From positions 92,820 through 156,819 of the forward strand of contig CAMDDL010000005.1 in NCBI GenBank assembly GCA_945891505.1: 64,000 bases of DNA, given 5' to 3'. The notes beneath the pieces are model-generated. The model saw nothing but the letters and a program-made list of their open reading frames with translations. It was not told the origin of the DNA and made no database searches. This stretch comes from Maricaulis salignorans (GTDB lineage Bacteria > Pseudomonadota > Alphaproteobacteria > Caulobacterales > Aquidulcibacteraceae). Below, one piece after another: positions 1-11,692 of the stretch; position 1 is the stretch's first letter, and every line of letters starts with the position of its first letter. The translations under genes and the position numbers were made by a program.

Positions 1-2
1 CA

Positions 3-2561
3 TTTGGACGTGAAGTCTCTTTGGGTGTGTTGAGCCAAGGCAATCGGTTGTTTTTTGACTCTGTTGGCAATCCAAACGACAATTTTGTTTTTGGGCAAAC
101 GTTTTCTAATTATGGGTCACTGGCCGGTTATAATCCACTTTTCTTGTATTGGGACCAGATTCTTATTAACAATCCGTACAAATATGTGACGACACGAGCA
201 GGTGACGGCGAATGGACAGACAGCACGCGCTGGACCCAAGAGTTGGACCCGCTCTATTTCACGCTGGGCGCGGGCAATAGCTTGGTGAATGCAGCGCCGA
301 CCAGTGCGGCGCTGGGCTTTAGCGCTGCTGCGCCTAACTTCGGAACCGTTAATCCAAGTCCGAAGCCACCCGCAACTTGCGCATTCCTTGTAAGCTGCCC
401 CGCAACGGGGGGAACGACAGATCCAGTCGTTCCATCGGCATTGGCTAATCAAGCATTTGCTGGAAATCGCCTGAGCGCGCTTGATGAAACAGGTAATGCG
501 GATCAAGGCTCCAACTATTATGGGCAGATTAGCGGCTTGACCGCAGTTGCGACAACGGCTTCCAGCACCGTCTCTTTGGGGCAAGTCAGCACCACCCAAA
601 TTGCCAATGATCCCGCTCCAATCGCTGGCCAAGCCATCAGCGAGGCGCAAACGACAAAGGCTTGGACAGCGGGTCGTCTAGCCCTTAATTCGGGCGCGCT
701 AACAGGTGTCGGCTCAACCTGGTTCACACCGAACAATACCGATGGTGTGGCAGGTTTGCAAAACTCCACGCGCTATTTTGAAGTCAACTTGCGTGCCGCT
801 GGCACCACATCGATGACAGGCGTCACAGCAACGATTGACCGCTTGAATGTTCGTGGGGCGCAATCTGGCCTCAACATCAAAGTGGGCAGTCGCCTCAATA
901 CGCTGATCTCATCCTTTGTCGATGCAGGGACGCTCACCGTCGATGGCATTTTCGCGCCCCGCCAATTAAATGTTCTCGGCGGCACGGTTTCAGGGTCAGG
1001 CACCATTCTAACCCAATCCGGCGTCTTGGTTGCAGGGGGCATTTTGACCCCGGGAGCGGTCGGTGGTGTCGGCACGTTGTCTGTCACCGGGGGTGCAGGT
1101 TTCGGTAGCACAGGTATGCTGGGCATTGATTTCGCCGGCCTTACATCGGCAGACCGTCTAAATGTCACCGGCAATCTCGTGCTGGGTGGTGGCTTTGCAG
1201 CGAACTTCCTGAATGGCTATGTGCCAGACTTTGGCACCAGCTGGACAGTGGCTTCCGCTACGGGCACGACGAGTGGCAGCTTTGCCATGATTGCATCGAA
1301 CTTGCCCGGCGTCTTGCGTGCAACGCCACGTGTGGTCGGCAAGGATGTTTTGGTCGACATCACGGCCCTGCCTTATGCGACGTTTGCCGCATGCACCAGC
1401 GTACAATGTTCTAGCTTGGCAACGCTCCTTGATAGCAGCCGCGCCAGCAATTACAGCGCCTTGGCTTCGGTCTACCGCTACTCGGACCGTTTGAATGCGG
1501 TAGAGGCGGGCAATTTCTTGCGATCCTTGACCCCATGGGAAAATGGGCTCGCCGCCCAATCCATGTTGCGGACGTCTGAATCCATGAGCGCGATGATTAT
1601 GGGCCGTGTTGCTCAAGTGCGTCAAACCGGCGCGCAAGGGGCGAACTGGGGCGGCATGCAAATGGCTGCTATCAGCGGTGGCACGGGCGTCATGACCGAC
1701 GCTGGCGATGTTCTGCCGGTATCGAGCGGTTCTGACACAATGAAACCTGGTTGGAGCGTGTTTGGTGAGGTTCGGGGCTTGCGGGCGAATGCAGAGGCCC
1801 AGCAAGGCTTTGTCGGCGCAAGCACAGAAACAGTGACCGGGCTTGTCGGGGTCGACTATACCCAGAAGAATTATGTTTTGGGTGCAGCACTTCATCTGGC
1901 CAATGGCACCAGCAAACTGTCTAATCGCGGTGCCAAGACAAAGTCTGACGCCGTTGCAATGTCGGTTTACGGCAGTGTGTCTGGGCCTGTTCTGGCCTTG
2001 GATGCCTATGCATCACGCGGTGGCGGCAACTTGGACATGATCCGGGCTGCTGGTCCCTTGGCAGCATCGGGTTCTACCGACAGCACCTTGACCAGCTTCG
2101 GGGCGGCGCTTAGTGCCACCAATCAGACAAGCTGGGGCTCTTATGTGCCCAGCGTGTCGATGGCTTATGACAAGGCTGTCATCGATGCTTACCGCGAATC
2201 TGGCCCAATTGGATTGACGATAGGGGAGCGCACGGTCGAATCGATGGTCGCGCGATTGGGCGTGACCGCCTATGGCGATTTTGGCTCTGCCGGTGCGGTT
2301 AAGCCGTGGGTTCGGGTCGCCGTTGCGCATGACTTCCAAGCTTCGGACACCGGTGCAACCGGCTTAGGCTTTGCCTCTGCCGCGAACGCAACTTTGGCAA
2401 ATGTGGCGGGCCTTGGCCAGGATGAATCCTGGGGCGAAGTCGGTTTGGGCGTTGAGGCGAAGGTGAAATCGGCCACCTTGGGCCTTAGCTATGAGACCAC
2501 CATTGACCGCACCGACGTGCGCGTCGAGCAAGTGCGCGCCCGCGTTCGCGTCGCTTTCTAA
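3..2561 (+). CDS. Autotransporter outer-membrane protein, 3' part of gene
   Basis: The reading frame is open to the window edge, so the true start and signal peptide lie upstream. The passenger part is rich in G, S, T and N. It contains autotransporter-type beta-helix repeats (GTVSGSGTILTQSG followed by LTPG and a G-rich stretch, around residues 310-370 of the visible protein). The last ~280 residues look like an autotransporter beta-barrel domain: alternating polar and hydrophobic strands, ending in the terminal Phe (RVRVAF) typical of outer-membrane proteins. Such proteins use a type Va route, with the barrel inserting in the outer membrane and the passenger exposed. The passenger's enzymatic or adhesive activity cannot be told from this fragment. 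The next gene follows on the same strand after a hairpin. Confidence 0.85.
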   Translation, partial: FGREVSLGVLSQGNRLFFDSVGNPNDNFVFGQTFSNYGSLAGYNPLFLYWDQILINNPYKYVTTRAGDGEWTDSTRWTQELDPLYFTLGAGNSLVNAAPTSAALGFSAAAPNFGTVNPSPKPPATCAFLVSCPATGGTTDPVVPSALANQAFAGNRLSALDETGNADQGSNYYGQISGLTAVATTASSTVSLGQVSTTQIANDPAPIAGQAISEAQTTKAWTAGRLALNSGALTGVGSTWFTPNNTDGVAGLQNSTRYFEVNLRAAGTTSMTGVTATIDRLNVRGAQSGLNIKVGSRLNTLISSFVDAGTLTVDGIFAPRQLNVLGGTVSGSGTILTQSGVLVAGGILTPGAVGGVGTLSVTGGAGFGSTGMLGIDFAGLTSADRLNVTGNLVLGGGFAANFLNGYVPDFGTSWTVASATGTTSGSFAMIASNLPGVLRATPRVVGKDVLVDITALPYATFAACTSVQCSSLATLLDSSRASNYSALASVYRYSDRLNAVEAGNFLRSLTPWENGLAAQSMLRTSESMSAMIMGRVAQVRQTGAQGANWGGMQMAAISGGTGVMTDAGDVLPVSSGSDTMKPGWSVFGEVRGLRANAEAQQGFVGASTETVTGLVGVDYTQKNYVLGAALHLANGTSKLSNRGAKTKSDAVAMSVYGSVSGPVLALDAYASRGGGNLDMIRAAGPLAASGSTDSTLTSFGAALSATNQTSWGSYVPSVSMAYDKAVIDAYRESGPIGLTIGERTVESMVARLGVTAYGDFGSAGAVKPWVRVAVAHDFQASDTGATGLGFASAANATLANVAGLGQDESWGEVGLGVEAKVKSATLGLSYETTIDRTDVRVEQVRARVRVAF

Positions 2562-2581
2562 TCAGCGTCACGTGTCAGACA

Positions 2582-2614
2582 GCCAAGCCTAGGGCAATAA
2601 ACTCTGGGCTTGGC
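2582..2614. terminator. Hairpin downstream of the autotransporter gene
   Basis: GCCAAGCC (2582-2589) pairs with GGCTTGGC (2607-2614). No T-run follows, so it is only a weak intrinsic-terminator candidate. A nearby direct repeat (GTCAGACAGCC, twice) flanks it. The stem overlaps the most upstream possible start of the acyltransferase gene, which argues for a later start of that gene. Confidence 0.4.
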
Positions 2615-2696
2615 GTCAGACAGCCTTGGGCTTGCCAAGCCCGGCCAGTCCATGGCAGCTTATATCCACTGGCCGCCTGTGTCGTTGGACTGTCTG

Positions 2697-3569
2697 ATGT
2701 TTGAACAGCAAACCTATCCCGACAAACATATCATCGATGTCCTGATCGAGGAGCGGGCACCGAGTCTTGCGAAATCCGTCTTTTGGCCGATCATGCGGGC
2801 GTCGCTCAATAAGCTGCTCGACTATGATCAAGCCGTCACGATGGCCGATACAATCGCGTCTTTGCCGGGTCTGCCAGCTCTAGAGGAAGTGGCGGAGCGC
2901 TTATCTGTTCGCACGCAGACCCATGGTTTTGATCATATTCCCAAAAGCGGAAGGTGCGTGATTGTGGCCAATCACCCCACAGGAATTGCCGATGGCATTG
3001 CTGCTTGGGATGCAATCAAGCCCATTCGACCCGATTTAATCTTTTACGCCAATGCCGATGCCCACCGCGTTTCGGCCGGATTTACCGATGTGTTGGTGCC
3101 GGTTGAGTGGGAAGAGCACAAGCGAACGCGCGAGAAAACGCGCGAGACGTTACGCTTGACGCAAGGGGCTTTTCAGGCAGAGCGGGCGATTTTTATCTTT
3201 CCCGCAGGTCGATTGGCGCGTCATGTGAACGGGGTTTTACAAGATCCAGAATGGATGAGTTCGGCTGTTTCCATCGCCCGTAAGAACCATGCCCCGATCG
3301 TACCGATCCATATGACAGGCCCTTGGAGCTTTTGGTTTCATTTCTTTGATAGTTTCTCCAAAGAATTGCGCGATATCACCTTGTTCAAAGAGCTTTTAAA
3401 CAAGAAGGGCCAACTCTTCACCCTGACAGCTGGGCCTGCCATCCCGGCGGAGCATCTTTTGGGTGATGCGGCCGAAGTCACTCAGCATCTAAAGACCCAT
3501 GTCGAAACGATGATGCCGGACCAGCCCGATGCGCCCTTCGTGCCCTTGGCCGTGCCTCCATCGGATTGA
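2697..3569 (+). CDS. PlsC-like lysophospholipid acyltransferase family protein
   Basis: Probable glycerophospholipid acyltransferase, moving an acyl chain to a lysolipid at the inner membrane. The core motif NHPTGIADG (His93, Asp99 from the chosen start) is the HX5D variant seen in the hemolysin-like branch of the PlsC family. FPAGRL replaces the usual FPEGTR block. The ATG at 2697 gives 290 residues; alternatives are the ATG at 2652 and a TTG at 2610 that lies inside a hairpin. The protein is followed by obgE after about 85 bases. The substrate is unknown; ornithine-lipid or lyso-PA acylation are possibilities, not conclusions. Confidence 0.75.
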   Translation: MFEQQTYPDKHIIDVLIEERAPSLAKSVFWPIMRASLNKLLDYDQAVTMADTIASLPGLPALEEVAERLSVRTQTHGFDHIPKSGRCVIVANHPTGIADGIAAWDAIKPIRPDLIFYANADAHRVSAGFTDVLVPVEWEEHKRTREKTRETLRLTQGAFQAERAIFIFPAGRLARHVNGVLQDPEWMSSAVSIARKNHAPIVPIHMTGPWSFWFHFFDSFSKELRDITLFKELLNKKGQLFTLTAGPAIPAEHLLGDAAEVTQHLKTHVETMMPDQPDAPFVPLAVPPSD

Positions 3570-3642
3570 ATCTCGCCGCCATCTAGGTCGGTGTATCGCA
3601 GCCTGAGTGGCTTGGCTTTCATTATGACGCGTTCCGCGCTAG

Positions 3643-5852
<2,210 letters not shown>

Positions 5853-5861
5853 CGCCGCAAA

Positions 5862-6149
5862 TCAGGCCGCCCAGCGCTTTTCGTTCAGTTCCCGATCAAT
5901 GGCTTGGGCAAAGTCCTGCTTGGTCAACACCAATTTGCCTTGGTCCGAACCTTGCTTCCCAATCTTGCGAGCGACATAGCGGTGCAATTGTCCGTCCGCG
6001 CGAATACCCGTCAAACGTTTGAGATAATTGATTTGGGCAGATGTTGGCCGACTGATTGTGGGCGGCAGGGAATCCTGTCGGTGTGGGGTGCCTGCGGGCT
6101 TCGCGAGGGGGCGTTCTGCCTCCAAGGCTGGCAAAAGGGATAATTGCAT
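5862..6149 (-). CDS. Small uncharacterised protein, 95 residues
   Basis: The start at 6149 is chosen because AAAGGA lies 6 bases upstream of it; an ATG at 6155 sits too close to that site and a longer reading would begin at 6272. The N-terminal third is Pro-rich. The C-terminal half (from PTSAQINYLKRLTG) looks helical and basic and weakly recalls DUF3072-type small proteins. It ends 10 bases from the proB stop, in convergent orientation. Function unknown. Confidence 0.55.
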   Translation of the reverse strand: MQLSLLPALEAERPLAKPAGTPHRQDSLPPTISRPTSAQINYLKRLTGIRADGQLHRYVARKIGKQGSDQGKLVLTKQDFAQAIDRELNEKRWAA

Positions 6150-6368
6150 CGCCATTCCTTTCTGGTCGTGCTGTGTTTGACAAGAACAAGATAGGAACAA
6201 AATTCTGAGTCTGCAAGCGAAATCGCGTCGTGGCGGGCCAATATACGTCCGAAAATGACGTTCGATTATCAAGTTTCAGTAACTTAGACTATTCAGACCT
6301 TGTTTCACGGCCCCAAATGCGCCTTAAGTTAGCCCGCACGAAGTACTAGCGTGTACTTGGGAGCGCGC

Positions 6369-7223
6369 ATGAACGAGCATATGATTCTTTGCCATGACGG
6401 AGTTAAGACTTACGTTGCGGATTTTGACCCAGTTGGAGCCTATACCGGCCCTCCGGTTTTATGTTTGCATGGCCTCACGCGGAACCACAAAGACTTTCTA
6501 GGTGTGATCGAACCGATTCGCCGGATGGGCCGCAGAGTTTTGGCTTTAGACGTACGGGGTCGGGGTCGCTCAGATTGGGATGCTAATCCCAGCAACTACA
6601 ATCCGCTCATTTATGCCCAAGATGTGCTGACCATTTTGAACCGCTTGGGTCTCAAGCGGGCGGTGTTCCTCGGTACCAGTATGGGTGGCATCATCACGAT
6701 GCTGGTCGCCGCATTTTCCCAGTCGACGGTAGCTGGTGCCATTTTGAATGACATCGGCCCAGAAGTTGACCCTGCCGGGCTCAAGCGGATTCAAGCCTAC
6801 GTCGGGAAAATCGGGCGGGCATCCAATTGGGAAGAAGCTGCGGCCATGATTGCCGTCATCGGTGAGTCCGCCTTCCCGGGCAAAGATGCTGCTTTCTGGG
6901 AGGATTTTGCCCGAAAAACCTGCATTGAAACCCCTGAAGGCATCCTGTTTGATTATGATCCTGCCATTGCCCAAGTCGCCAGTTCTGGCGGGACAGAGGC
7001 CATCCCGACTTTATGGGATCAATATGCTGCCTTGGCCCCAATCCCAACGGCGGTGATTCGTGGCGCGTTGTCGGATTTATTGTCTGCCGACATTGTGGAG
7101 CGGATGAAGCTTGCCAAGCCGGATCTGATCATGGCTGAGGTCCCCAATGTTGGTCACGCGCCAACCTTAGAAGAACCAGAGGCTTGGACGGCGATTGAAG
7201 CCATCATTCGTCAGACAAAATAG
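6369..7223 (+). CDS. Alpha/beta-fold hydrolase
   Basis: Predicted cytoplasmic hydrolase of the epoxide-hydrolase/lactonase-like group. The fold is recognised from the oxyanion region LHGLTRNHKDF, the DVRGRGRSD loop, the nucleophile elbow GTSMGG (Ser104) and a C-terminal VGHAPTLEEPEAW holding the catalytic His. The ATG at 6369 is preceded by GGGAG at good spacing; a GTG at 6351 is less likely. It is a monocistronic-looking gene divergent from the small ORF at 5.9 kb. Substrate unknown. Confidence 0.85.
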   Translation: MNEHMILCHDGVKTYVADFDPVGAYTGPPVLCLHGLTRNHKDFLGVIEPIRRMGRRVLALDVRGRGRSDWDANPSNYNPLIYAQDVLTILNRLGLKRAVFLGTSMGGIITMLVAAFSQSTVAGAILNDIGPEVDPAGLKRIQAYVGKIGRASNWEEAAAMIAVIGESAFPGKDAAFWEDFARKTCIETPEGILFDYDPAIAQVASSGGTEAIPTLWDQYAALAPIPTAVIRGALSDLLSADIVERMKLAKPDLIMAEVPNVGHAPTLEEPEAWTAIEAIIRQTK

Positions 7224-7380
7224 GCCAAAATGTATCTAAGAACACTGATTAACATAAATCTTTGTAAACTTTAACGTAACCACTGACCGGCTATAACGAC
7301 CCCTAGAATTAATGGCGCTGAATTCTCTCGACGCGGGCTTGATGGATCGAGATTTCAGCACAGGACAGGGGAGAGTTGTC

Positions 7381-9534
7381 ATGTTGTCTGGGCTGAATAA
7401 AGTCGCGATATCCAAAAAACTACCAATGGTGATTGCAGGCCTTGCAGCTTTTGCAGCAGCAATGACAGGTGGTGCCGCTTATCTAAACTCTCAAAGCAAC
7501 ATCAGTTCCGAGACCCAACACTTACTCACCGAAACAGCAAATTCGCGGGCGGAGGTAGCAAAGGCCTTCTTCGACATGTCAGGCGCGCAAGCCAATGAAT
7601 TGGCATCCAGCGCGATCATTTCTTCGGCTCTGGATCGCTTCTCTGCCGCTTACGCGCAACTGGGCCCAGACGCTGAAGCGCAACTTCAAGCCATCTACAT
7701 TGACCAAAACCCCAATGCGGCCGGCCAAAAGGAAAAATGGGACGCAGCCAATAATGGCACGGCCTATGACGCCGTTCATGCTGAATTGCATCCTTGGTTG
7801 CGAAATATCCTGCGTACCAACGATTATTATGACATTTTCCTGTTCGATGCGAATGGTCAAAATGTCTACACGGTCTTTAAAGAGCGCGACTTCGGGACCC
7901 AATTGGCAAGCGGCAGGTGGAAAGATTCCGGTCTTGGCGTTCTTGTTCGCGACGTGATCGCGGCAGGAGCGAATGCTCAGCCTAAATTGGCGGACTTTAA
8001 ACCTTATGCGCCTTCTGCTGATTTACCTGCAAGCTTCATCGCCGTGCCGATCAAAGGCGGGAATGGCCAGCTTAAGGGTGTCTTTGCGATCCAATTGTCG
8101 ATCAACAAGCTGGATGCCGCCATGCGGCCTCAGCCAACCAATGGCAAGACGGGCGAGAACACTCTGATTGGCGAAGATTTCTTGGTGCGGAATAACTCGC
8201 CCCATTCCAAAGAGCCAACGATCCTGAAGTCCAAGTTGGAAAATGACCTCGTCAAGCAAGGCTTCGAAGGCAAATCCATCACCACCGTCACCAACGATGC
8301 GGATGGCAACTCTGTCGTGTCAGCCTTTGTGCCGTTCACCACGCTGGGCGCCAAGTTTGTTGTCGCTTCAGATCAAACGGTGGCCGAGGCTCAAGGGCCA
8401 CTCCGCGCTTTGGCAATCAACATTCTTTTGGCAACGCTCCTTTCCATGGGGGCAGCGGCAGCTGCAGGCTTCTTCTTTGCCCGCAGCTTGTCCAAGCCAA
8501 TCGCAGACCTTACCGACAGCATGCGAACCTTGGCTGGCGGCGTGACCGACATGATGGTTCCAGGCCGTGATCGTGGCGACGAATTGGGTGAAATGGCTGA
8601 AGCTGTTGAAGTCTTCCGCGAAAACGCCCTTGAGCGCATTGCTCTCGAGAAGGCTGCAAGCGAAGAGACCAAGATCCAAATGCGCCGCGCAGAAGCGATT
8701 GCGTCGGCTACCCTGGCTTACGAGCAAGTGGCTGGCGACATGCTGCGGACGGTGGCTGCTGCATCGGCAGAGTTGGAAGCAACCGCCCAAGCCATGACGG
8801 CCGCGGCAGACCGCACCAACATGATGGCCTCCAGCGTGGCTGCTGCCGCCGAAGAAAGCACCGTATGTGCCTCGACCGCAGCGGGTTCGGCTGAAAGCCT
8901 CACCACCTCGATCTCGACCATTCAGTCGAACGTGTCTGAATCGAGCTCGGTTGCCATCGAAGCGGTTCGTTTGAGCGGTGAAGCCCAAAGTGCTGTTAGC
9001 GAACTGGCCAATTCGGCCCGCCGCATCGGCGAAGTGGTTGAACTGATTAAAGGCATTGCCGACCAAACCAACCTCTTGGCCTTGAACGCCACCATCGAAG
9101 CGGCCCGTGCCGGTGAAGCTGGTCGTGGGTTTGCCATCGTGGCGCAGGAAGTTAAAAACCTCGCCAGCCAAACTGGTAATGCGACTGAGGACATCGCCGC
9201 CCAAATCGGCTCGATCCAAGGAGCAGTCGATGGCGCAGTCGGTGCCATGTCGCGCATCGAAGCAGTTATCACCCGTATCAACCAAAATGCTGGCATGATT
9301 GGTCAGTCGGTCGATATGCAGGCAACAGTCACCCAAGAAATCGCCAGCGCGATCACCCAAGTGGCTGCTGCATCTCAATCGGTGGCTTCCGATGTGTCGC
9401 GTGTAACAGAGACCGCTGGTGAAACCGGTGCCGCTGCAAGCCAAGTTTTGGCCGCCAGCCGCGAACTCTCCGTCCAAGCCGCCAAGCTGGATCAAGAGAC
9501 CCAAGAATTCTTGGAGCGCGTTCGCGCCGCTTAA
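7381..9534 (+). CDS. Methyl-accepting chemotaxis protein
   Basis: Transmembrane chemoreceptor signalling through CheW/CheA. TM1 is near residues 14-36 and is followed by a ~300-residue periplasmic sensor region of Cache type. TM2 is near 342-365, then a HAMP linker and a cytoplasmic signalling hairpin. The hairpin tip carries the family hallmark [20 protein letters not shown] (around residue 556) and [21 protein letters not shown] lies 8 bases upstream of the ATG at 7381, which is preferred over an earlier ATG at 7312. No CheR-docking pentapeptide is visible at the C terminus (ends ERVRAA). The ligand is unknown. Confidence 0.95.
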   Translation: MLSGLNKVAISKKLPMVIAGLAAFAAAMTGGAAYLNSQSNISSETQHLLTETANSRAEVAKAFFDMSGAQANELASSAIISSALDRFSAAYAQLGPDAEAQLQAIYIDQNPNAAGQKEKWDAANNGTAYDAVHAELHPWLRNILRTNDYYDIFLFDANGQNVYTVFKERDFGTQLASGRWKDSGLGVLVRDVIAAGANAQPKLADFKPYAPSADLPASFIAVPIKGGNGQLKGVFAIQLSINKLDAAMRPQPTNGKTGENTLIGEDFLVRNNSPHSKEPTILKSKLENDLVKQGFEGKSITTVTNDADGNSVVSAFVPFTTLGAKFVVASDQTVAEAQGPLRALAINILLATLLSMGAAAAAGFFFARSLSKPIADLTDSMRTLAGGVTDMMVPGRDRGDELGEMAEAVEVFRENALERIALEKAASEETKIQMRRAEAIASATLAYEQVAGDMLRTVAAASAELEATAQAMTAAADRTNMMASSVAAAAEESTVCASTAAGSAESLTTSISTIQSNVSESSSVAIEAVRLSGEAQSAVSELANSARRIGEVVELIKGIADQTNLLALNATIEAARAGEAGRGFAIVAQEVKNLASQTGNATEDIAAQIGSIQGAVDGAVGAMSRIEAVITRINQNAGMIGQSVDMQATVTQEIASAITQVAAASQSVASDVSRVTETAGETGAAASQVLAASRELSVQAAKLDQETQEFLERVRAA

Positions 9535-9553
9535 TCCAGCAAAGAGAACAGAG

Positions 9554-9591
9554 AAAAGGCCCGCTGAGCGATCAGCGGGCCTTTTTATTTT
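9554..9591 (+). terminator. Rho-independent terminator after the chemoreceptor gene
   Basis: A perfect 14-base-pair stem (9554-9567 with 9572-9585, loop GCGA) ends in a T-rich tract TTTTTATTTT. It closes the chemoreceptor transcript and, read on the other strand, also lies just after the GNAT gene ending at 9590. Confidence 0.92.
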
Positions 9592-10135
9592 ACGCCACCG
9601 CCAGTTGAAGGGGTGGGGTTAGGCTCTTCTGAAAGGCCATCAGTGGGATTTGGCCCTGCTGGGCCAAACTGAAGCGCTGAATAAGGCCCATATCAACAAA
9701 GCCCATCTTCTCCAGCAAGTGCAGGCTCGCAGGATTGTCGTGATGGGCTTCTGCCTCAATGGTGGTGAAGCGTGCTTGGCGAGCTGCCCAGTCGAGCACG
9801 GCCTCCAAGGCCTCGCTGCCAAGGCCTTGACCCCAGAACTCGGGCAGAAACGCATAGCCCAATTGTGCACAGCCCGGGCGAAGCTGGCGCAGACCAATCT
9901 GGCCAACCACATCGCCTTCACTGTTCTCAACGGCCCAGACAAATTCTAGACCTCGGGTCTCTGCGGCGCGGATCATCAAGATCATGGCGCTGGCATGTAG
10001 GGGCGTGAATGGCTTTGGGATGGTGCACAGGCCGCGTGCCACTTCCGGTCTGTTCAACAGTTCGGCCAGTGCCAAGCAATCCTCATGCTCCAAAGGACGA
10101 AGCAATAGGCGCGGGGTCAATAAAGCTGGTGTCAT
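9590..10135 (-). CDS. GNAT family N-acetyltransferase (RimJ/RimL-like)
   Basis: Acetyl-CoA-dependent acetyltransferase of the Acetyltransf_3 type. It begins with TPRLLLRPLEHED, the usual start of RimJ/RimL relatives, and has the acetyl-CoA loop in FWGQGLGSEALEAVLDWA followed by NPASLHLLEKMGF. Its start overlaps the stop of the upstream paralogue by 4 bases. The pair lies downstream of rplU-rpmA, a common alphaproteobacterial arrangement, but the protein or small-molecule target is not known. Confidence 0.9.
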   Translation of the reverse strand: MTPALLTPRLLLRPLEHEDCLALAELLNRPEVARGLCTIPKPFTPLHASAMILMIRAAETRGLEFVWAVENSEGDVVGQIGLRQLRPGCAQLGYAFLPEFWGQGLGSEALEAVLDWAARQARFTTIEAEAHHDNPASLHLLEKMGFVDMGLIQRFSLAQQGQIPLMAFQKSLTPPLQLAVA

Positions 10136-10698
10136 GGCCTCGGTCTCCTTTCTGCTTCAGCGATGTCGCGACGCATCACTTGCGTGGGTGAAGTTTTGCC
10201 GGTTGCTAAGACGCTCATCTCGCGAATCGCATCGACCTTGTAGAAGCCAAGTTTTTCAAGCACGTGACCAGATTGTGTGTTTGCCGTGGCAAAACCAGCC
10301 ACCAAATAGACCGGATCGAGGTCCTCGATAGCCGCAGCAATCAGGGCTTTCCCCGCTTCGGTTGCAAAGCCCTGACCCCAGTATGGAACGCCCAGCCAAT
10401 AGCCGAGTTCCCAAGCCAAGCTGCCATCGAGCGTCATACGGTCCATCCAGTGCAGACCCATCGCACCCATAAAGCCGTCTATCTTATGTTCAATCGCAAA
10501 CACATAGTTTTCTTGACCAGCCCAGAGCTCTGGCTGTTTCTTTAGCCACTCTTCGCCATCTTCTTGGCGATAGGGATGGGGCATACGGGACAGATTGCCG
10601 GATACGCGCAGATCATTGGCCAAGCAGAGGATGCGGGCCAGATCCGTCATGTGCATTGGGCGCAAGGTAAGGCGGCTCGTGTCAATCTGTGTACGCAT
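10132..10698 (-). CDS. GNAT family N-acetyltransferase
   Basis: Second RimJ/RimL-like acetyltransferase (188 residues), with TSRLTLRPMHMTDL at the start, the acetyl-CoA loop in PYWGQGFATEAGKALI and NTQSGHVLEKLGFYKV near the end. It is upstream of and overlaps (ATGA) the first GNAT gene, so the two are probably co-translated. The sequences are related but clearly diverged, which suggests an old duplication. The gene sits about 195 bases downstream of rpmA, beyond two hairpins. Confidence 0.9.
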   Translation of the reverse strand: MRTQIDTSRLTLRPMHMTDLARILCLANDLRVSGNLSRMPHPYRQEDGEEWLKKQPELWAGQENYVFAIEHKIDGFMGAMGLHWMDRMTLDGSLAWELGYWLGVPYWGQGFATEAGKALIAAAIEDLDPVYLVAGFATANTQSGHVLEKLGFYKVDAIREMSVLATGKTSPTQVMRRDIAEAERRPRP

Positions 10699-10798
10699 GG
10701 CAAAGTCTCCGTCAGGAAACCCGCGCGGGGTGGGGGGAGACTAGCCCGAACCTAAATCTGGTTCGAAGGACCTATTTGCATCAGGGCATAACGCAAAC

Positions 10799-10875
10799 GG
10801 GGGGCCGGTGATCCGGCCCCCCGCGCGGGAAATGGTCTGTTTGACCGGATCACCCCTTTCAGGGGGACGATCCGG
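10799..10875 (-). terminator. Two strong hairpins between rpmA and the GNAT pair
   Basis: A perfect 10-base-pair G/C stem with loop TGAT occupies 10799-10822. A second two-part stem (CCGGATC and CCCCT arms) occupies 10845-10875. Neither has a clear T-run on the minus strand. They could slow or end transcription after rpmA or protect its mRNA 3' end. Confidence 0.5.
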
Positions 10876-10892
10876 AGTGGTTCAGGACCGCC

Positions 10893-11162
10893 TTATTCTG
10901 CTGCTTCCGCAATCGGCATGACGGAGACAAAACATTTGTCGTCACGCTTGCGGGTAAATACGACCTGGCCATTGGCGGTCGCAAAGAGGGTGTGGTCGCG
11001 GCCAAGGCCGACGTTTTCACCAGCAAAGAACTTGGTGCCGCGTTGACGCACGAGGATGTTGCCCGAAACAACCATCTCGTTGCCGAACTTCTTGACGCCA
11101 AGGCGCTTGGAGTGCGAGTCGCGACCGTTTCGTGACGAGCCGCCGGCTTTTTTATGTGCCAT
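10893..11162 (-). CDS. rpmA: 50S ribosomal protein L27
   Basis: Component of the large ribosomal subunit whose N-terminal tail reaches towards the peptidyl-transferase centre. The protein starts [16 protein letters not shown], without the cleaved extension found in Firmicutes, and continues with the conserved VKKFGNE and [10 protein letters not shown] blocks. It has 89 residues, which is normal. It is 23 bases downstream of rplU in the classical rplU-rpmA operon. Confidence 0.98.
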   Translation of the reverse strand: MAHKKAGGSSRNGRDSHSKRLGVKKFGNEMVVSGNILVRQRGTKFFAGENVGLGRDHTLFATANGQVVFTRKRDDKCFVSVMPIAEAAE

Positions 11163-11185
11163 GTGTCAGTCTCCTGTGCGCTTGG

Positions 11186-11497
11186 TTACGCGTTGACGGC
11201 AGTGATATGAACGACACTGCCCCATTGGCGGTGGCCGTTACGGCGGCGATAGGTGGAGCGACGGGTCTTTTTCATCACCATCACTTTGTCGCCCTTGCGG
11301 GTTTCAAGCAAAGTTGCGGCAACGGTTGCGCCAGCCACAAGTGGGGCACCGACAGTTACGCCAGCTTCACCGCCAACCATCAGCACGTCGCTGAAAGTCA
11401 CGGCGCTGCCTGCTTCGCCTTCTAATTTCTCAATCACAAGCTTGTCGCCTGCAGCGACTTTATATTGCTTGCCGCCAGTTTTGATCACCGCGAACAT
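11186..11497 (-). CDS. rplU: 50S ribosomal protein L21
   Basis: Large-subunit ribosomal protein binding 23S rRNA. It begins [18 protein letters not shown], with the family signature [16 protein letters not shown] at residues ~78-93. The short length (103 residues) is normal; some alphaproteobacterial L21 have extra C-terminal tails that are absent here. It is the first gene of rplU-rpmA, with a ~195-base leader containing a terminator-like hairpin. Confidence 0.98.
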   Translation of the reverse strand: MFAVIKTGGKQYKVAAGDKLVIEKLEGEAGSAVTFSDVLMVGGEAGVTVGAPLVAGATVAATLLETRKGDKVMVMKKTRRSTYRRRNGHRQWGSVVHITAVNA

Positions 11498-11560
11498 CGC
11501 GCTGTTCCTTGATAAGGGGCGAACGAACCAGACCGGGGATCGGGATGGGGTTCGCGGAAT

Positions 11561-11592
11561 AAACGAAAGCGCCCGCCATGACGGCGAGCGTT
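11561..11592 (-). terminator. Terminator-like hairpin in the rplU leader
   Basis: On the minus strand an 8-base-pair stem (CGCTCGCC with GGCGGGCG, one G-U pair) is followed by CTTTCGTTTATT. It lies about 65 bases before rplU and after the DUF2125 gene. It may end the ftsEX-plsC-DUF2125 transcript or act as an attenuator for rplU-rpmA. Confidence 0.5.
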
Positions 11593-11692
11593 AGGGAGGG
11601 TGTCCTTAAAGTCGCAAGCGCCCGAAGTCAATTGAGAATGCTGATGTTCGCGGCGCTTTATGGCGCCTTGCGGTCAAGAATTTCCAGCAGTC

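Noticed and set aside
8368..9504. Long open frame opposite the chemoreceptor gene
   Set aside because: Antisense shadow of a gene with strong codon bias; no family features.
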